Below, one piece after another: positions 41,678 through 52,102 of a stretch of 64,000 nt of DNA (its first letter is position 1; each line of letters begins with the position of its first letter). Origin of the DNA: Pseudomonadota bacterium (GTDB lineage: Bacteria > Pseudomonadota > Gammaproteobacteria > Burkholderiales > Burkholderiaceae_C); contig JAEWIF010000026.1 in assembly GCA_023387335.1 (NCBI GenBank), forward strand, positions 310,001-374,000. Reading direction: 5' to 3'. The notes beneath the pieces were generated by a model, which was not told the DNA's origin, did not search any database, and saw only the letters and a program-made list of their open reading frames with translations. The position numbers and the translations under genes were made by a program.

Positions 41678-42943
41678 ATGGCTTCACGTGATTTCGAGGA
41701 TCGCGACCGTTTGCAGGGTCGCTGGCAGCAGGACCAGGACCGTGAGCGTGAGCGCGAACGCGAGCGGGCCCAGGGCCGCTATCCGCAGGAGCACCGCGGA
41801 TCGCAGGGCGGCAGCTGGGAGGCTTCGCGCGGCTACGGCAACGACATGGGCTCGTCGCAATCGGGCGGCTACGGCGGATACGGCGGCGAACGCCATGGCG
41901 AACAGCAGGGCCAGCACGGCCAGCACGGCCAGGGCCGCGGCGGCCAGGAATACGGCGGCACGGGCTGGGGCCGCGGCGGCGAGTTCGGCTCGAGCGGCGA
42001 CTTCAGCCAGCAGGGCTACGGCGGCCGCGGCGGTGGACAGTCCTACCAGGGCAACTATCCGGGCGGCCAGTCGTACGGCCAGCAAGGCTATGGCCAGCAG
42101 GGCCGCGGCCAGGAGTCGCAGTGGGGCGGCCAGCGCTCCGAACCCTGGAGCGACTACCAGGGCGGCGGCCGCTACCAGGGCGGCCAGGGCTACGGCCAGC
42201 AGCAGGGCGGCCAGTACGGCGGCATGGGCATGAACTACGGCCAGGGCGGCAACCTCGCCAGCGGCTACGGCCAGGGCGCCCAGCACCAGGGCGGCGCCGT
42301 GCAGGGCGGCGGCTGGGGCCAGGGGCACCAGGGCGGCAGCCAGGGCAGCCAGGGCCAGGGCGGCTACGGCGGGCCGGGCGGCTACGGTGGCTACGGCAGC
42401 GGCCAGCAGCAGGGCGGCTGGCGCGATCCGCAGAGCTTCAACCAGGGCGGCCAGCCCGTGGGCAGCCAGGGCGGCTACGGGCAGAGCAGCTACGGGCAGG
42501 GCAGCAGCTACGGCGGCCATTCGCTGGAGAACGTGGGCAGCCGCGACATGCAGCACGGCCAGCCGGGCCAGCAGCAGCACCACGACCCCGACTACCACCA
42601 GTGGCGCGAGGAGCAGATCCGCAACCTGGATAACGACTACCAGACCTGGCGCCAGGACCGCTACAAGAAATTCTCCGACGAGTTCAACACCTGGCGCGCC
42701 AGCCGCAGCGGCGGCCAGGGCCAGAACACCGTGCAGGGCACGACCACCGGCGGCAACTTCGGTCCCACCGGCGGCGCGACGGGCTCGCACCAGGGCAGCG
42801 GCGCCAGCGGCGCGGGCGGCTCCGGCGGCGGCTCGGGCAGCGACCTGCGCGGCTCCAGCGGCATGGGTTCGGCCGGCAGCACGATGAGCGGCTCGGACAC
42901 GGGCGGCACGACCGGTTCGACCGGCGCCAAGAAGGAGAAATGA
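41678..42943 (+). CDS. Gly/Gln/Tyr low-complexity protein with triple Trp-Arg repeat
   Basis: 421 residues. Residues 1-45 are highly charged (DQDRERERERERAQ). Residues about 50-285 are almost entirely Gly, Gln, Tyr and Ser, with recurrent GGYGG, GYGQQ and SYGQ units like eukaryotic FUS-type prion-like domains. Residues 303-347 are three consecutive 15-residue units with a conserved Tyr/Phe-x-x-Trp-Arg core. The tail is Gly/Ser/Thr-rich, ending KKEK. No signal peptide is seen. AAGGAG precedes the ATG at 41678. The stop overlaps the next gene's start (ATGA). Function unknown; phase separation or stress packing is a speculation from composition. Confidence 0.8.
   Translation: MASRDFEDRDRLQGRWQQDQDRERERERERAQGRYPQEHRGSQGGSWEASRGYGNDMGSSQSGGYGGYGGERHGEQQGQHGQHGQGRGGQEYGGTGWGRGGEFGSSGDFSQQGYGGRGGGQSYQGNYPGGQSYGQQGYGQQGRGQESQWGGQRSEPWSDYQGGGRYQGGQGYGQQQGGQYGGMGMNYGQGGNLASGYGQGAQHQGGAVQGGGWGQGHQGGSQGSQGQGGYGGPGGYGGYGSGQQQGGWRDPQSFNQGGQPVGSQGGYGQSSYGQGSSYGGHSLENVGSRDMQHGQPGQQQHHDPDYHQWREEQIRNLDNDYQTWRQDRYKKFSDEFNTWRASRSGGQGQNTVQGTTTGGNFGPTGGATGSHQGSGASGAGGSGGGSGSDLRGSSGMGSAGSTMSGSDTGGTTGSTGAKKEK
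41860..42540 (+). repeat. degenerate GGC-TAC-GGC / GGC-CAG coding repeats
   Basis: Tandem but imperfect trinucleotide-based units (GGCTACGGC, GGCCAGCAG, CAGGGCGGC) encode the Gly/Gln/Tyr domain. Spacing is irregular and there are no unique spacers, so it is coding low complexity rather than a CRISPR array. Confidence 0.75.
42584..42718 (+). repeat. three 45-base units coding the Trp-Arg repeat
   Basis: The units encode DPDYHQWREEQIRNL, DNDYQTWRQDRYKKF and SDEFNTWRASRSGGQ (residues 303-347). Each has an acidic pair, an aromatic residue, and Trp-Arg three residues later, at an exact 15-residue period. This is the only folded-looking part of the protein. Confidence 0.8.
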
Positions 42944-43671
42944 TGATGTTTCGAGAGTTCAGGTTGACGGCCTGCGCGATGGCGCTGGCCTTCTCGTTCG
43001 GCGGCGCGATGGCGCAGTACGGCTCGCCGTCGCAGTCGTCCGGCAGCGGCAGCACCGGTTCGTCGATGACGGGCGGCCGCTCGGCGCCGGCCGCGCAGGC
43101 CGGCACCGGCACCCGCAACACCGAGAGCAGGAAGGACGACCAGGTCGCGCGCGGCGACCGCAAGTTCATCCAGGAGGTCGCGGGCAGCGGCATGTTCGAG
43201 GTGCAGGCCGCGCAGCTGGCGGCCAAGCAGGCGAGCGATCCCAACGTCAAGAGCTTCGCCGAGATGCTGGTCGACCAGCACACCAAGGCCAACGACGAGC
43301 TCGTGAAGCTGGCCAACGCCAAGCGCGTCGAGCTGTCGGCCGCGCCGCCGCGCGACATGCGCCGCGACATCGAGAAGCTGGGCAAGAAGCAGGGCCGGGA
43401 GTTCGACACCGAGTTCGTCCGCGAAGTGGGCATCAAGGCGCACGAGAAGAACATCAAGACGTTCGAGAAGGCCTCCAAGGACACCAAGGACGCCGAGCTC
43501 AAGGCCTTCATCGACAAGACGCTGCCCACGCTCAAGGAGCACCTGGCGATGGCGCAGAAGCTGCCGCAGGCCGGCAAGCAGGGCGGCGAGCAGATGGGCC
43601 GCTCCTCCGGCGGCAGCGACGCCTCGAAGATGGGCGCCGGCGGCAGTGGCGCCAACAAGACGGGAAGCTGA
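42940..43671 (+). CDS. DUF4142 exported protein (first copy)
   Basis: 243 residues. The signal peptide is about 1-25 (LTACAMALAFSFGGAMAQ), followed by a Ser/Gly-rich linker and a ferritin-like four-helix DUF4142 domain at about 65-210 (RKFIQEVAGSGMFEVQAAQL, FAEMLVDQHTKANDELVKLA, FDTEFVREVGIKAHEKNIKT). The tail is Gly/Ser/Lys-rich. Three ATGs in a row (42940, 42943, 42946) start the gene, overlapping the stop of the low-complexity protein, so translation is coupled. DUF4142 proteins are periplasmic, often stress-linked; activity unknown. Confidence 0.88.
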   Translation: MMMFREFRLTACAMALAFSFGGAMAQYGSPSQSSGSGSTGSSMTGGRSAPAAQAGTGTRNTESRKDDQVARGDRKFIQEVAGSGMFEVQAAQLAAKQASDPNVKSFAEMLVDQHTKANDELVKLANAKRVELSAAPPRDMRRDIEKLGKKQGREFDTEFVREVGIKAHEKNIKTFEKASKDTKDAELKAFIDKTLPTLKEHLAMAQKLPQAGKQGGEQMGRSSGGSDASKMGAGGSGANKTGS

Positions 43672-43796
43672 CGCATTCCCGCACCTCGGCGAAGTCCTAC
43701 GTGCGCGTGGGACGTCGCCGACACGGCGCGCCCGCGCCACGCTGAACAATTACGCTCGAGGCTGGCCCGCATGTCGCGGGCAGCGAGGAGACGCAG

Positions 43797-44561
43797 TTGG
43801 TTTCCAGACGTTGGATGTGGGGCGTGGCCGGTGCGGCCGCCTTGTTGTGGCTGGCGCGATCGGCGCGCGCGGAGACCGAAGCCGAATACCTGCAGGGGCC
43901 GTTCACGCCCAAGTCGCCGCCGGCCGGCGCCAAGGCCGCCCCCAAGGCTTCAGTGGCTACCGCCCCGAAGACCGCGGCCCGGCCCGCGAAACCCGCCACC
44001 TTCGGCTACGCCGCCGAATCCGCCCGCACCGCCACCCGCCTGCCGCCCGAGGAGCGCCAGGCGCGTGATTTCCTGCGGATGGCGTCCCTGCAGGCGCGCT
44101 ACGAGACCGAGGCCGCCCGCCTGGCGTTGCAACGCGCCGAACATCCCGGCGTGCTTTCCTTCGCCAGCGACCTGCTGGAGTACCACAAGGAAGCCGACGC
44201 CGAACTGCTGCACCTCCTGGCCGCGCGCGGCATGGCGCCGCCGATGATGGACACCGCCCAGCGCAAGGCGCTCAACAAGCTCGCCCGGCTGAACGGCGCG
44301 CGCTTCGATCGCGAGTTCGCGGAGCAGGTCGGACGCGCCCGCCAGCGAGACGACGTCGAGCGTTTCGAGATGGCCGCCAAGGGCGTCACCGATCCGGCGC
44401 TGCTGGACTGGATCGATCGCCAGCTGCCCAGCCTGCGGCAGCAGCACACGTCGGCGGTGGAACTGGCGTCGTATGGACGCAAGCCGCGCTACGGGATCGG
44501 CGGACCGGAAGTGCGGCCCCAGCCGGTGAAGGCGCGCCGCAGCGGCGGCACCGGCTCCTAG
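43797..44561 (+). CDS. DUF4142 exported protein (second copy)
   Basis: 254 residues with a TTG start at 43797 supported by GAGGAG. The leader is about 1-22 (RRWMWGVAGAAALLWLARSA), followed by an Ala/Pro/Lys-rich linker and the DUF4142 helices at about 85-225 (RDFLRMASLQARYETEAARL, FASDLLEYHKEADAELLHLL, FDREFAEQVGRARQRDDVER). It differs strongly in sequence from the copy 125 bases upstream, so this is an old duplication or separate recruitment. It is convergent with the DUF4019 gene. Confidence 0.85.
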   Translation: MVSRRWMWGVAGAAALLWLARSARAETEAEYLQGPFTPKSPPAGAKAAPKASVATAPKTAARPAKPATFGYAAESARTATRLPPEERQARDFLRMASLQARYETEAARLALQRAEHPGVLSFASDLLEYHKEADAELLHLLAARGMAPPMMDTAQRKALNKLARLNGARFDREFAEQVGRARQRDDVERFEMAAKGVTDPALLDWIDRQLPSLRQQHTSAVELASYGRKPRYGIGGPEVRPQPVKARRSGGTGS

Positions 44562-44563
44562 CC

Positions 44564-45091
44564 TCAGCGGGTGGAGTAACCCATCACGCGCCAGCGGCCA
44601 TCGGGCTCGCGAACGGTGGTCACGGTTTCCTCGACCTCGCCGCGCTGGGCGAACTTGCTGACGAACACCACCGTCACGTACTCGCCCGGCGGCATGCGGT
44701 CTATGCGGTCCTTGTAGGCCACCACGCCGGGCACGCGCTCCTGCAGGGCACCGAAATCGGCCCGGGCCTTGGGCGCACCGTCCATCCAGCTGGCCAGCGG
44801 CACCGCCTTGCGGAAGTTGGCGGCGGAGGTTTCCCAGGCCGTGCCCCAGTCGCGGCGATCCAGCAGCGTGAGCCAACCCGCGGCGGCCAGCTGGCCCGCC
44901 TTTTCCTTCTCCTCGTTGGCATTCGCGTCCGCCTTGGGCGCGGGAGCGGAAGCGGGCGCGGCGGCGGGCGCAGCCGCCGGCGCGGTCGTGGCGGGCTTGC
45001 CGCCGTTGGAAGGCAGCTTGAGCTGCGCGCCGGCCGGGAAGCTGAGCGTGGCGACCATCAGGGCGCCGCAGGCGATCAGGGTTCGATTCAT
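44564..45091 (-). CDS. DUF4019 exported protein
   Basis: 175 residues. The signal peptide is about 1-22 (LIACGALMVATLSFPAGAQ), followed by an Ala/Pro linker (about 35-55) and a DUF4019 domain: AAAGWLTLLDRRDWGTAWET, AVPLASWMDGAPKARADFG and VVFVSKFAQRGEVEETVTTV, ending RWRVMGYSTR. The domain has an NTF2/SnoaL-like look. Probably periplasmic, function unknown. It lies downstream of the 5-oxoprolinase gene on the same strand. Confidence 0.85.
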   Translation of the reverse strand: MNRTLIACGALMVATLSFPAGAQLKLPSNGGKPATTAPAAAPAAAPASAPAPKADANANEEKEKAGQLAAAGWLTLLDRRDWGTAWETSAANFRKAVPLASWMDGAPKARADFGALQERVPGVVAYKDRIDRMPPGEYVTVVFVSKFAQRGEVEETVTTVREPDGRWRVMGYSTR

Positions 45092-45101
45092 GGAAAACAG
45101 T

Positions 45102-48100
45102 CTACCGGGTGGGCGTTCCGAAGCCGCCGCCTCCGGGGGTGTGCACCTCGAACACGTCGCCGGGCGCCATCTGCGCCGAGCCGATGTGCTCCAGCGGCTC
45201 CACGCTGCCGTCCTGCCGCACCACGCGGTTGATGCCGACCTGGCCCGGCTGACCGCCCGCCATGCCGAAGGCGGGGTTCCTGCGGCCGTTCGAAAGGATG
45301 CTGGCCGTCATCTTTTCGAGGAAGCGCACGCGCCGCACGCCGCCGTTGCCGCCCTTCCATTGACCGGCGCCGCCCGAGCCCTGGCGGATCTCGTAGCTCT
45401 CCAGCCGCACCGGGAAGCGGAACTCCAGCACTTCCGGATCGGTCAGGCGCGAGTTGGTCATGTGGGCCTGCACCACGCTGGTCCCGTCGAAGCCGCCGAC
45501 CAGTTGGCCCTGCTCGTCGAACACGCCGCCCGCGCCCGAGCCGCCGGAAATGGTCTCGTAGTACTGGTGCCGCTCGTTGCCGAAGGTGAAGTTGTTCATC
45601 GTGCACTGGCCCGCCGCCATCACGCCCAGCGCGCCGTACAGCGTGTTGGTGATGCAGGTCGACGTCTCGACGTTGCCCGCCACCACCGAGGCCGGCGGGT
45701 TCGGGTTGAGCATGCTGCCCGGCGGGATGATCACCTTCAGCGGCTTGAGGCAGCCCGCGTTGAGCGGTATGTCGTCGTCCACCAGCGTGCGGAACACGTA
45801 GAGCACGGCCGCCATGCAGACGGCGGTGGGCGCGTTGAAGTTGTTGGTCTGCTGCGGGCTGGTGCCGGTGAAGTCGATGGTGGCGCTGCGCTCCTTCGTG
45901 TCCACCTGGATCGCCACCTGGATCCGCGCGCCGTTGTCCAGCGGCAGCGTGAACCGGCCGTCCTTCAGGCGCGTGATCACGCGGCGGACCGACTCCTCGG
46001 CGTTGTCCTGCACGTGGCGCATGTAGGCCTGCACCACCTCCAGGCCGAACTGGTCGACCATGCGGCGCAGTTCCTGCACGCCCTTCTCGTTGGCGGCGAT
46101 CTGGGCCTTGAGGTCGGCCAGGTTCTGCTCCGGATTGCGGCTCGGGTGCGCGCCGCTTCGCAGCAGGGCGAGCATCTCGGCTTCGCGCAGCACGCCCTTG
46201 TCGACCAGCTTCACGTTGTTGATCTGCACGCCTTCCTCCTCGATGCGGGTGGAGAAGGGCGGCATGGAGCCGGGCGTGGTGCCGCCGATGTCGGCGTGGT
46301 GTCCGCGGCTGCCGACGTAGAAGAGCGGCCTGTCTTCCGGCTCGGAGGACAGGTACACCGGCGTGATCACGGTGACATCCGGCAGGTGCGTGCCGCCGTG
46401 GTACGGGTCGTTGAGCACGTACACGTCGCCCGGCGACATGGTCCCCGCGTTCTCGCGGATCACCGTCTTGATGCTCTCGCCCATCGAGCCCAGGTGCACT
46501 GGCATGTGCGGCGCGTTGGCGATCAGGTTGCCTTCGGCGTCGAACAGCGCGCAGGAGAAATCGAGCCGCTCCTTGATGTTCACCGAGTAGGCGGTGTTCT
46601 GCAGCTGCAGCCCCATCTGCTCGGCGATGTTCATGAACAGGTTGTTGAACACTTCCAGCAGCACCGGATCGACCTGCGTGCCGACCGCGTAGCGCGCCTC
46701 GCGCGGCACGCGGCGGTCCAGCACGATGTGGTCCAGTTCCGTGAGCTGGGCCTGCCAGCCGGGCTCTACCACCGTGGTGGCGTTGCGCTCGGCGATGATG
46801 GCCGGGCCGGCGATGGTGTCGCCCGGCCTCAGGTCCTCGCGCACCACCAGCGCGGCCTCGTGCCAGCGGCCGCCGGAGTACATGCGCACCGTCTCGCGGC
46901 GCGGCACTTCGCGCGCCTCCTGCAACGCATGCCGCTGCTCGGCCGGCGCGTCGCCCGCCACCACCGCTTCCACCGACACCGCCTCGACCACCAGCGCCTT
47001 GCCCTGCATCAGGAACGAGAAGCGCTGGCGGTAGGCGGCCTCGAAGCCGGCCTGGATCGCGGCCAGGTCGCCGAACGGCACGACCAGCGCCGAGTCGCTG
47101 CCCTGGTAGCGCACGTGCACGCGGCGCGCCACGCGAACCTCGCCGGCGTTGACCTGCTGCTGCACGAGTTCCTCGCGAGCCGCCTTCTCCAGCGCGTCGA
47201 GGCGCGCCTGGACCTGCGGCAGCGAATCGGCCGCGAGCGGCAGTTCCACCGCCTGCTCGCGGATCACGTTCTGGTCCGCCAGGCCCATGCCGTAGGCCGA
47301 CAGCACGCCGGCCAGCGGATGCACGAACACCCGCGACATGCCCAGCGCGTCCGCCACCAGGCAGGCGTGCTGGCCGCCCGCGCCGCCGAAGCACTGCAGC
47401 GTGTAGCGGGTGACGTCGTAGCCGCGCGCGACCGAGATCTTCTTGATCGCGTTGGCCATCTGCTGCACGGCGATGTTGATGAAGCCCTCCGCCGCTTCCT
47501 CGGCGCTGCGGCCGGTGCGCCCGGCGATGTCCTTGAACTTCGCGGCGGCCGCGTCGTAGCTCAGCGCCTCGTCGGCGTTCGGCCCGAACACCTGCGGGAA
47601 GTAGCGCGGCTGGATCTTGCCCACCATGACGTTGGCGTCCGTCACCGCCAGCGGACCGCCGCGCCGGTAGCTGGCCGGCCCCGGGTTGGCGCCGGCGCTC
47701 TGCGGCCCGACGCGGAAGCGCGAGCCGTCGAATTCGAGGACGGAGCCGCCGCCGGCCGCCACGGTGTGGATGCTCATCATCGGCGCGCGCATGCGCACGC
47801 CCGCCACCTGGGTCTCGAACTCGCGCTCGAACTCGCCGGCGAAGTGCGACACGTCGGTGGAAGTGCCGCCCATGTCGAAGCCGATCACCTTCCTGTGCCC
47901 GCCGAGCGCGGCGGTGCGGGCCATGCCCACGATGCCGCCCGCGGGGCCGGACAGGATCGCGTCCTTGCCCTGGAACGCATGCGCGTCCGTCAGCCCGCCC
48001 GACGACTGCATGAAGAACAGGCGCACGCCCGGCATCTCGGCCGCGACCTGCTCGACGTAGCGGCGCAGGATCGGCGAGAGGTAGGCATCGACCACGGTGG

Positions 48101-48743
48101 TGTCGCCGCGGCTGACGAACTTCATCATCGGGCTGGTGGCGTGCGAGGTGCTCACCTGGGTGAAGCCGACCTCGCGCGCGATGCGGCCGGCGGCCTCCTC
48201 GTGCGCGGTGAAGCGGTAGCCGTGCATGAACACGACCGCGGCGCTGCGCACCCCGGCCGCATGCGCTTCCTGAAGCGCCTGCCGCAGGTGGGCCTCGTCC
48301 AGCGGCTGCAGCACCTCGCCTTGCGCGTCCACGCGCTCGTGCGCCTCGATCACCCTGCTGTAGAGCAGCTCGGGCAGCACGATGTGGCGATCGAACAGGC
48401 GAGGGCGGTTCTGGTAGGCGATGCGCAGCGCGTCGCGGAAGCCCCGCGTCGTGACCAGCACCGTCGGCTCGCCCTTGCGCTCGAGCAGCGCGTTGGTGGC
48501 GACCGTCGTGCCCATCTTCACGCAGTCCACCACCTCGGGACGGATGGGCTCGCCGGCCTTGAGGCCGAGCAGGTGCCGGATGCCGGCCACGGCCGCGTCG
48601 CGGTACTGCTCGGGGTTGTCCGACAGCAGCTTGTGCGTGACGAGGCTTCCGTCGGGCCGCTTGCCCACCACGTCGGTGAAGGTGCCCCCGCGGTCGATCC
48701 AGAACTGCCAGCGGCCGGAGGAGGGATTGGAGCTTGTCTGCAT
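45102..48743 (-). CDS. 5-oxoprolinase, fused hydantoinase A/B-type subunits
   Basis: 1213 residues, the size of single-chain OPLAH. The HyuA-like half (1-690) has [54 protein letters not shown] and [20 protein letters not shown], i.e. the actin-like ATPase motifs. The HyuB-like half (from about 700) has [60 protein letters not shown] and the terminal [13 protein letters not shown]. It hydrolyses 5-oxoproline to glutamate with ATP. It is divergent from the N-formylglutamate amidohydrolase gene, so both neighbours feed glutamate. Confidence 0.93.
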   Translation of the reverse strand: MQTSSNPSSGRWQFWIDRGGTFTDVVGKRPDGSLVTHKLLSDNPEQYRDAAVAGIRHLLGLKAGEPIRPEVVDCVKMGTTVATNALLERKGEPTVLVTTRGFRDALRIAYQNRPRLFDRHIVLPELLYSRVIEAHERVDAQGEVLQPLDEAHLRQALQEAHAAGVRSAAVVFMHGYRFTAHEEAAGRIAREVGFTQVSTSHATSPMMKFVSRGDTTVVDAYLSPILRRYVEQVAAEMPGVRLFFMQSSGGLTDAHAFQGKDAILSGPAGGIVGMARTAALGGHRKVIGFDMGGTSTDVSHFAGEFEREFETQVAGVRMRAPMMSIHTVAAGGGSVLEFDGSRFRVGPQSAGANPGPASYRRGGPLAVTDANVMVGKIQPRYFPQVFGPNADEALSYDAAAAKFKDIAGRTGRSAEEAAEGFINIAVQQMANAIKKISVARGYDVTRYTLQCFGGAGGQHACLVADALGMSRVFVHPLAGVLSAYGMGLADQNVIREQAVELPLAADSLPQVQARLDALEKAAREELVQQQVNAGEVRVARRVHVRYQGSDSALVVPFGDLAAIQAGFEAAYRQRFSFLMQGKALVVEAVSVEAVVAGDAPAEQRHALQEAREVPRRETVRMYSGGRWHEAALVVREDLRPGDTIAGPAIIAERNATTVVEPGWQAQLTELDHIVLDRRVPREARYAVGTQVDPVLLEVFNNLFMNIAEQMGLQLQNTAYSVNIKERLDFSCALFDAEGNLIANAPHMPVHLGSMGESIKTVIRENAGTMSPGDVYVLNDPYHGGTHLPDVTVITPVYLSSEPEDRPLFYVGSRGHHADIGGTTPGSMPPFSTRIEEEGVQINNVKLVDKGVLREAEMLALLRSGAHPSRNPEQNLADLKAQIAANEKGVQELRRMVDQFGLEVVQAYMRHVQDNAEESVRRVITRLKDGRFTLPLDNGARIQVAIQVDTKERSATIDFTGTSPQQTNNFNAPTAVCMAAVLYVFRTLVDDDIPLNAGCLKPLKVIIPPGSMLNPNPPASVVAGNVETSTCITNTLYGALGVMAAGQCTMNNFTFGNERHQYYETISGGSGAGGVFDEQGQLVGGFDGTSVVQAHMTNSRLTDPEVLEFRFPVRLESYEIRQGSGGAGQWKGGNGGVRRVRFLEKMTASILSNGRRNPAFGMAGGQPGQVGINRVVRQDGSVEPLEHIGSAQMAPGDVFEVHTPGGGGFGTPTR

Positions 48744-48799
48744 GGTGGTGGGGGCGTCTTCCTCCCTCGAATTTACCTGCCTGCGGTTAGAGTCATGCC

Positions 48800-49687
48800 A
48801 TGGCTCTCGATTCGGTTCTCGACAGCCCGGTGGTGGATGCGGCGGTGATCCGCGTCGTGCCCGGGCGCACTCCCCTGGTCTTCGATTCGCCGCACAGCGG
48901 CACCTGGTACCCGGACGACTTCGCCTACTCGTGCGACCACGCGCTGCTGCGCACCGCGGAAGACACGCACGTGGAGAAGCTCTACGACTTCGCGCCCGCG
49001 CTGGGCATCGCCTGGGTCGAGGCGCTGTTCCCGCGCAGCTACCTGGACGCCAACCGCGGCGAACACGAGGTCGACGTGGAGATGCTCGACGGCGAATGGG
49101 TCGGCGAGGTGGTCACCGACCCGACCGCGCTGTCCAAGGTGCGGCTGGGCAAGGGCCTGGTCTGGAAGAACACCGACACCGGCGAGCCCATGTACACGAG
49201 GAAGCTGCGGCCGCAGGAGGTGCGCGACCGCATCGACCGCTGCTGGCGGCCTTACCACGAGGCCGTGTGCCGCGCCATCGACGAGGCGCATGCGCGGCAC
49301 GGGTACAGCGTGCACCTGAACTGCCACTCCATGCCCGCGATCGCGGGCAGCCACGCCACCGACCATCCCGGCATCGCGCACGCCGACTTCGTGCTGGGCG
49401 ACCGCGACGGCACCACGGCCGAGCCGCGGCTGACGATGCGGATGGCCGAGTTCCTGCGCGGGCGCGGCTACGACGTGGCGGTGAACTTCCCGTACAAGGG
49501 CGTCGAACTGGTGCGCCGCTACGGCGACCCGGCGCGCCAGCGGCACAGCATCCAGGTCGAGGTGAACCGGAAGCTGTACATGGACGAGAAGACGTTCGAG
49601 ATGAAGCCCGGGGCGGAGAAGCTGCGGGCGGACCTGAAGGCGATGGCGCAGTGGCTGCTGGAGACCGATCCGCGCCGGCTCGCCTGA
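48800..49687 (+). CDS. N-formylglutamate amidohydrolase
   Basis: 295 residues. [17 protein letters not shown] is the family signature with the metal-binding His; [30 protein letters not shown] and [10 protein letters not shown] carry further metal and catalytic residues, and [16 protein letters not shown] is near the C-terminus. It releases formate and glutamate from formylglutamate, the last step of one histidine route, though no other hut gene is present. It is transcribed away from the 5-oxoprolinase. Confidence 0.9.
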   Translation: MALDSVLDSPVVDAAVIRVVPGRTPLVFDSPHSGTWYPDDFAYSCDHALLRTAEDTHVEKLYDFAPALGIAWVEALFPRSYLDANRGEHEVDVEMLDGEWVGEVVTDPTALSKVRLGKGLVWKNTDTGEPMYTRKLRPQEVRDRIDRCWRPYHEAVCRAIDEAHARHGYSVHLNCHSMPAIAGSHATDHPGIAHADFVLGDRDGTTAEPRLTMRMAEFLRGRGYDVAVNFPYKGVELVRRYGDPARQRHSIQVEVNRKLYMDEKTFEMKPGAEKLRADLKAMAQWLLETDPRRLA

Positions 49688-49688
49688 G

Positions 49689-50276
49689 TCACTTCTTCTC
49701 CTTGGGCACCCGCCCCATCAGGTAGAACTCGGGGTTGGGCACCATCCCCGAGAAGCTCGCCATCCGGTTCGACAGGCCGAAGAACGCGGTGATCGCCGCG
49801 ATGTCCCAGATGTCCTCGTCGGAAAAACCGTGTGCATGCAGCGGCGGGAAGTCGGCCTCGTCGATCTCGTCGGACCTCAGGCACACCTTCATCGCGAAAT
49901 CCAGCATGGCGCGCTGGCGCGGCGGGATGTCGGCCTTGCGCCAGTTCACCGCCACCTGGTCGGCCACCAGCGGCTTCTTCTCGTAGATGCGCAGGATCGC
50001 GCCGTGCGCGACCACGCAGTACAGGCAGTGGTTCGCCGCGCTGGTGGCGGTGACGATCATCTCGCGCTCGCCCTTGGTGAGGCCGCTCTCCCGGCCCACC
50101 GTCTCGGGCGTCATCAGCGCGTCGTGGTAGGCGAAGAACGCGCGCCACTCGGCCGGCCGGCGCGCGAACGCCAGGAACACGTTGGGCACGAAGCCGGCCT
50201 TTTCCTGCACTTCCAGGATCCGGGCGCGGATGTCCTCGGGCACCTGCTCGAGCGTCGGGGCGGGGTAGCGGTTCAT
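49689..50276 (-). CDS. AhpD-like peroxidase-related protein
   Basis: 195 residues. [14 protein letters not shown] contains the Cys-x-x-Cys-x-x-x-His centre of carboxymuconolactone decarboxylase/AhpD-like proteins. [18 protein letters not shown] precedes it and [20 protein letters not shown] is the later helix, with a terminal [12 protein letters not shown], as in the peroxidase-related enzyme group. A redox role against peroxides is the family expectation. It overlaps nothing and is convergent with the previous gene. Confidence 0.9.
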   Translation of the reverse strand: MNRYPAPTLEQVPEDIRARILEVQEKAGFVPNVFLAFARRPAEWRAFFAYHDALMTPETVGRESGLTKGEREMIVTATSAANHCLYCVVAHGAILRIYEKKPLVADQVAVNWRKADIPPRQRAMLDFAMKVCLRSDEIDEADFPPLHAHGFSDEDIWDIAAITAFFGLSNRMASFSGMVPNPEFYLMGRVPKEKK

Positions 50277-50414
50277 GTATTCAGGTCTCCTTCTGCCGGG
50301 GATTGTGGCGTTTTCCTGCCGCTGTTCCGCGCTTCGCAGGCCACCGGGCTCAAGAAGAATCCGCAGCGGCCGAAACCCAGGGCCATATCGGACAAAACGG
50401 AGAGAGGGCTTTTC

Positions 50415-51965
50415 ATGCAGTGGTTCAGGAACATGTCGATCGGACGCCGCCTGGCGCTCGGCTTCACCGCGCTCATCCTTTTCGGGCTGGCGGGCGCGGG
50501 GGCCGGCATCCAGCGCATCCGCACCGTGGAGCGCGCGGCGGAACAGCTGGGCACGGCGGACGCGGAGCTGCTGGTGCTCACCCAGCAGTGGGTGCGCGCG
50601 ATCGAGTCGAACATCGCCCGCACCTGGGTGGTGTTCTACGTGGAAGAGCCGGTGATCGCCGGCCGCGTGCAGGAAGAGATGCGCAACGTCGTGACCACGA
50701 CCACCGCGCGCCTGAAGCGCATCAACGAACTGGTGGCCGACGATCCCGAGGCCGTGGCCCTCGTCGCCCAGATCAGCAAGCAGCGCGAGGAATACCAGGC
50801 GCTGCGCAACACGCTCCTCAAGAAGAAGCAGGCGGGCGAGTCGGTCACGGCCGAACTCAACGACCGCTTCTATCCCATCGCCCTGGCTTACCAGGGGGCC
50901 ATCGACAAGGCCGCCGACTACCAGCGCCAGCGTGCCGCCGCCCATCGCGAGATGGCGGCCGCGGCCGCGAAAGAGGGCGTGGTCATGCTGGCGGCCGGAG
51001 CGCTGCTGGCCCTGGTGGCCGGCATCGCGCTGGCGCTGTCGATCACCCGCTCGGTGGTGGGACCGGTGCGCCGCGCGCAGTCGGCCGCCGAGGCCATCGC
51101 CGCCGGCGACCTCACCGTGGACCTGAAGGCCGACGGCCGCGACGAGATCGCGCAGCTCATGGCCTCGATGGACCGCATGGCCGGCGCGCTGCGCCAGATC
51201 GTGGGCCAGGTGCGCGAGAGCAGCGACAGCATCGCCACCGGCTCGACCCAGATCGCCACGGGCAACGTGGACCTGAGCCAGCGCACCGAGGAGCAGGCCT
51301 CCAACCTGCAGCAGACCGCGGCTTCGATGAAGCAGCTGACCACCACGGTTCGCAGCAACGCCGACAGCGCCCGCCGCGCGAGCGAGCTGGCGGGCAGCGC
51401 CAGCAAGGTGGCCAAGCAGGGCGGCGCGGCGGTCGGCGAAGTGGTGCAGACCATGGAGGCGATCAGCGACTCCAGCCGCAAGATCGCGGACATCATCGGC
51501 GTGATCGACGGCATCGCCTTCCGCACCAACATCCTGGCGCTCAACGCGGCGGTCGAAGCGGCGCGGGCCGGCGAGCAGGGCCGCGGCTTCGCGGTGGTGG
51601 CCAGCGAGGTGCGCAGCCTGGCGCAGCGCAGCGCCGACGCGGCCAAGGAGATCAAGTCCCTGATCGGCGACAGCGTCGGCAAGGTCGAGGACGGCAGCCG
51701 CCAGGTGGGCGAGGCCGGCCGCACCATGGAGGACATCGTGCGCCAGGTGCAGGAGGTCGCGACCCTGGTGGGCGGCATCAGCGCCGCGAGCGCGGAGCAG
51801 AACCAGGGCATCGCCCACGTCGACGACGCGGTGCAGCAGTTGGACACGGTGACGCAGCAGAACGCCGCCCTGGTGGAGCAGAGCGCCGCCGCGGCCGAGA
51901 GCCTGAAGCAGCAGGCGCAGCGGCTGGTCGAAGCGGTGGGCGTGTTCCGCTTGCGGGCCGCCTGA
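50415..51965 (+). CDS. methyl-accepting chemotaxis protein
   Basis: 516 residues. TM1 is at about 10-32 ([19 protein letters not shown]), then a four-helix-bundle sensor region (35-185), TM2 about 190-212, and HAMP about 212-265. The signalling domain holds the hairpin tip [20 protein letters not shown] and [20 protein letters not shown]. The C-terminus VFRLRAA has no NWETF-type CheR tether. Ligand unknown. It stands alone, divergent from the AhpD-like gene, and is closed by a terminator. Confidence 0.95.
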   Translation: MQWFRNMSIGRRLALGFTALILFGLAGAGAGIQRIRTVERAAEQLGTADAELLVLTQQWVRAIESNIARTWVVFYVEEPVIAGRVQEEMRNVVTTTTARLKRINELVADDPEAVALVAQISKQREEYQALRNTLLKKKQAGESVTAELNDRFYPIALAYQGAIDKAADYQRQRAAAHREMAAAAAKEGVVMLAAGALLALVAGIALALSITRSVVGPVRRAQSAAEAIAAGDLTVDLKADGRDEIAQLMASMDRMAGALRQIVGQVRESSDSIATGSTQIATGNVDLSQRTEEQASNLQQTAASMKQLTTTVRSNADSARRASELAGSASKVAKQGGAAVGEVVQTMEAISDSSRKIADIIGVIDGIAFRTNILALNAAVEAARAGEQGRGFAVVASEVRSLAQRSADAAKEIKSLIGDSVGKVEDGSRQVGEAGRTMEDIVRQVQEVATLVGGISAASAEQNQGIAHVDDAVQQLDTVTQQNAALVEQSAAAAESLKQQAQRLVEAVGVFRLRAA

Positions 51966-52057
51966 GCTGGCACGGAAGCTGCAAGAAGAATTCCGGCGGC
52001 GAAGCGGCCGCCCGAGCAAGCTTCATGGTTCAACCGCGGGACGGAAAACCGCTTGGA

Positions 52058-52084
52058 GGGCTGCAGCGATGCAGCCCTTTTTTT
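52058..52084 (+). terminator. rho-independent terminator with GCGA tetraloop
   Basis: The stem GGGCTGCA (52058-52065) and TGCAGCCC (52070-52077) has a GCGA tetraloop of the GNRA class and is followed by seven T. It lies about 90 bases after the chemotaxis gene stop. Confidence 0.9.
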
Positions 52085-52102
52085 GTCCGTCGCCGTGGCG
52101 CG

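Noticed and set aside
41860..42540. Possible CRISPR array or non-coding satellite.
   Set aside because: Units are short, irregular and in frame within an open coding sequence; there are no unique spacers.
44769..48848. Very long plus-strand open frame opposite the 5-oxoprolinase gene.
   Set aside because: Composition (His, Arg, Ala, Val, Leu) is typical of a shadow frame; the opposite strand encodes a complete 1213-residue enzyme with all motifs.
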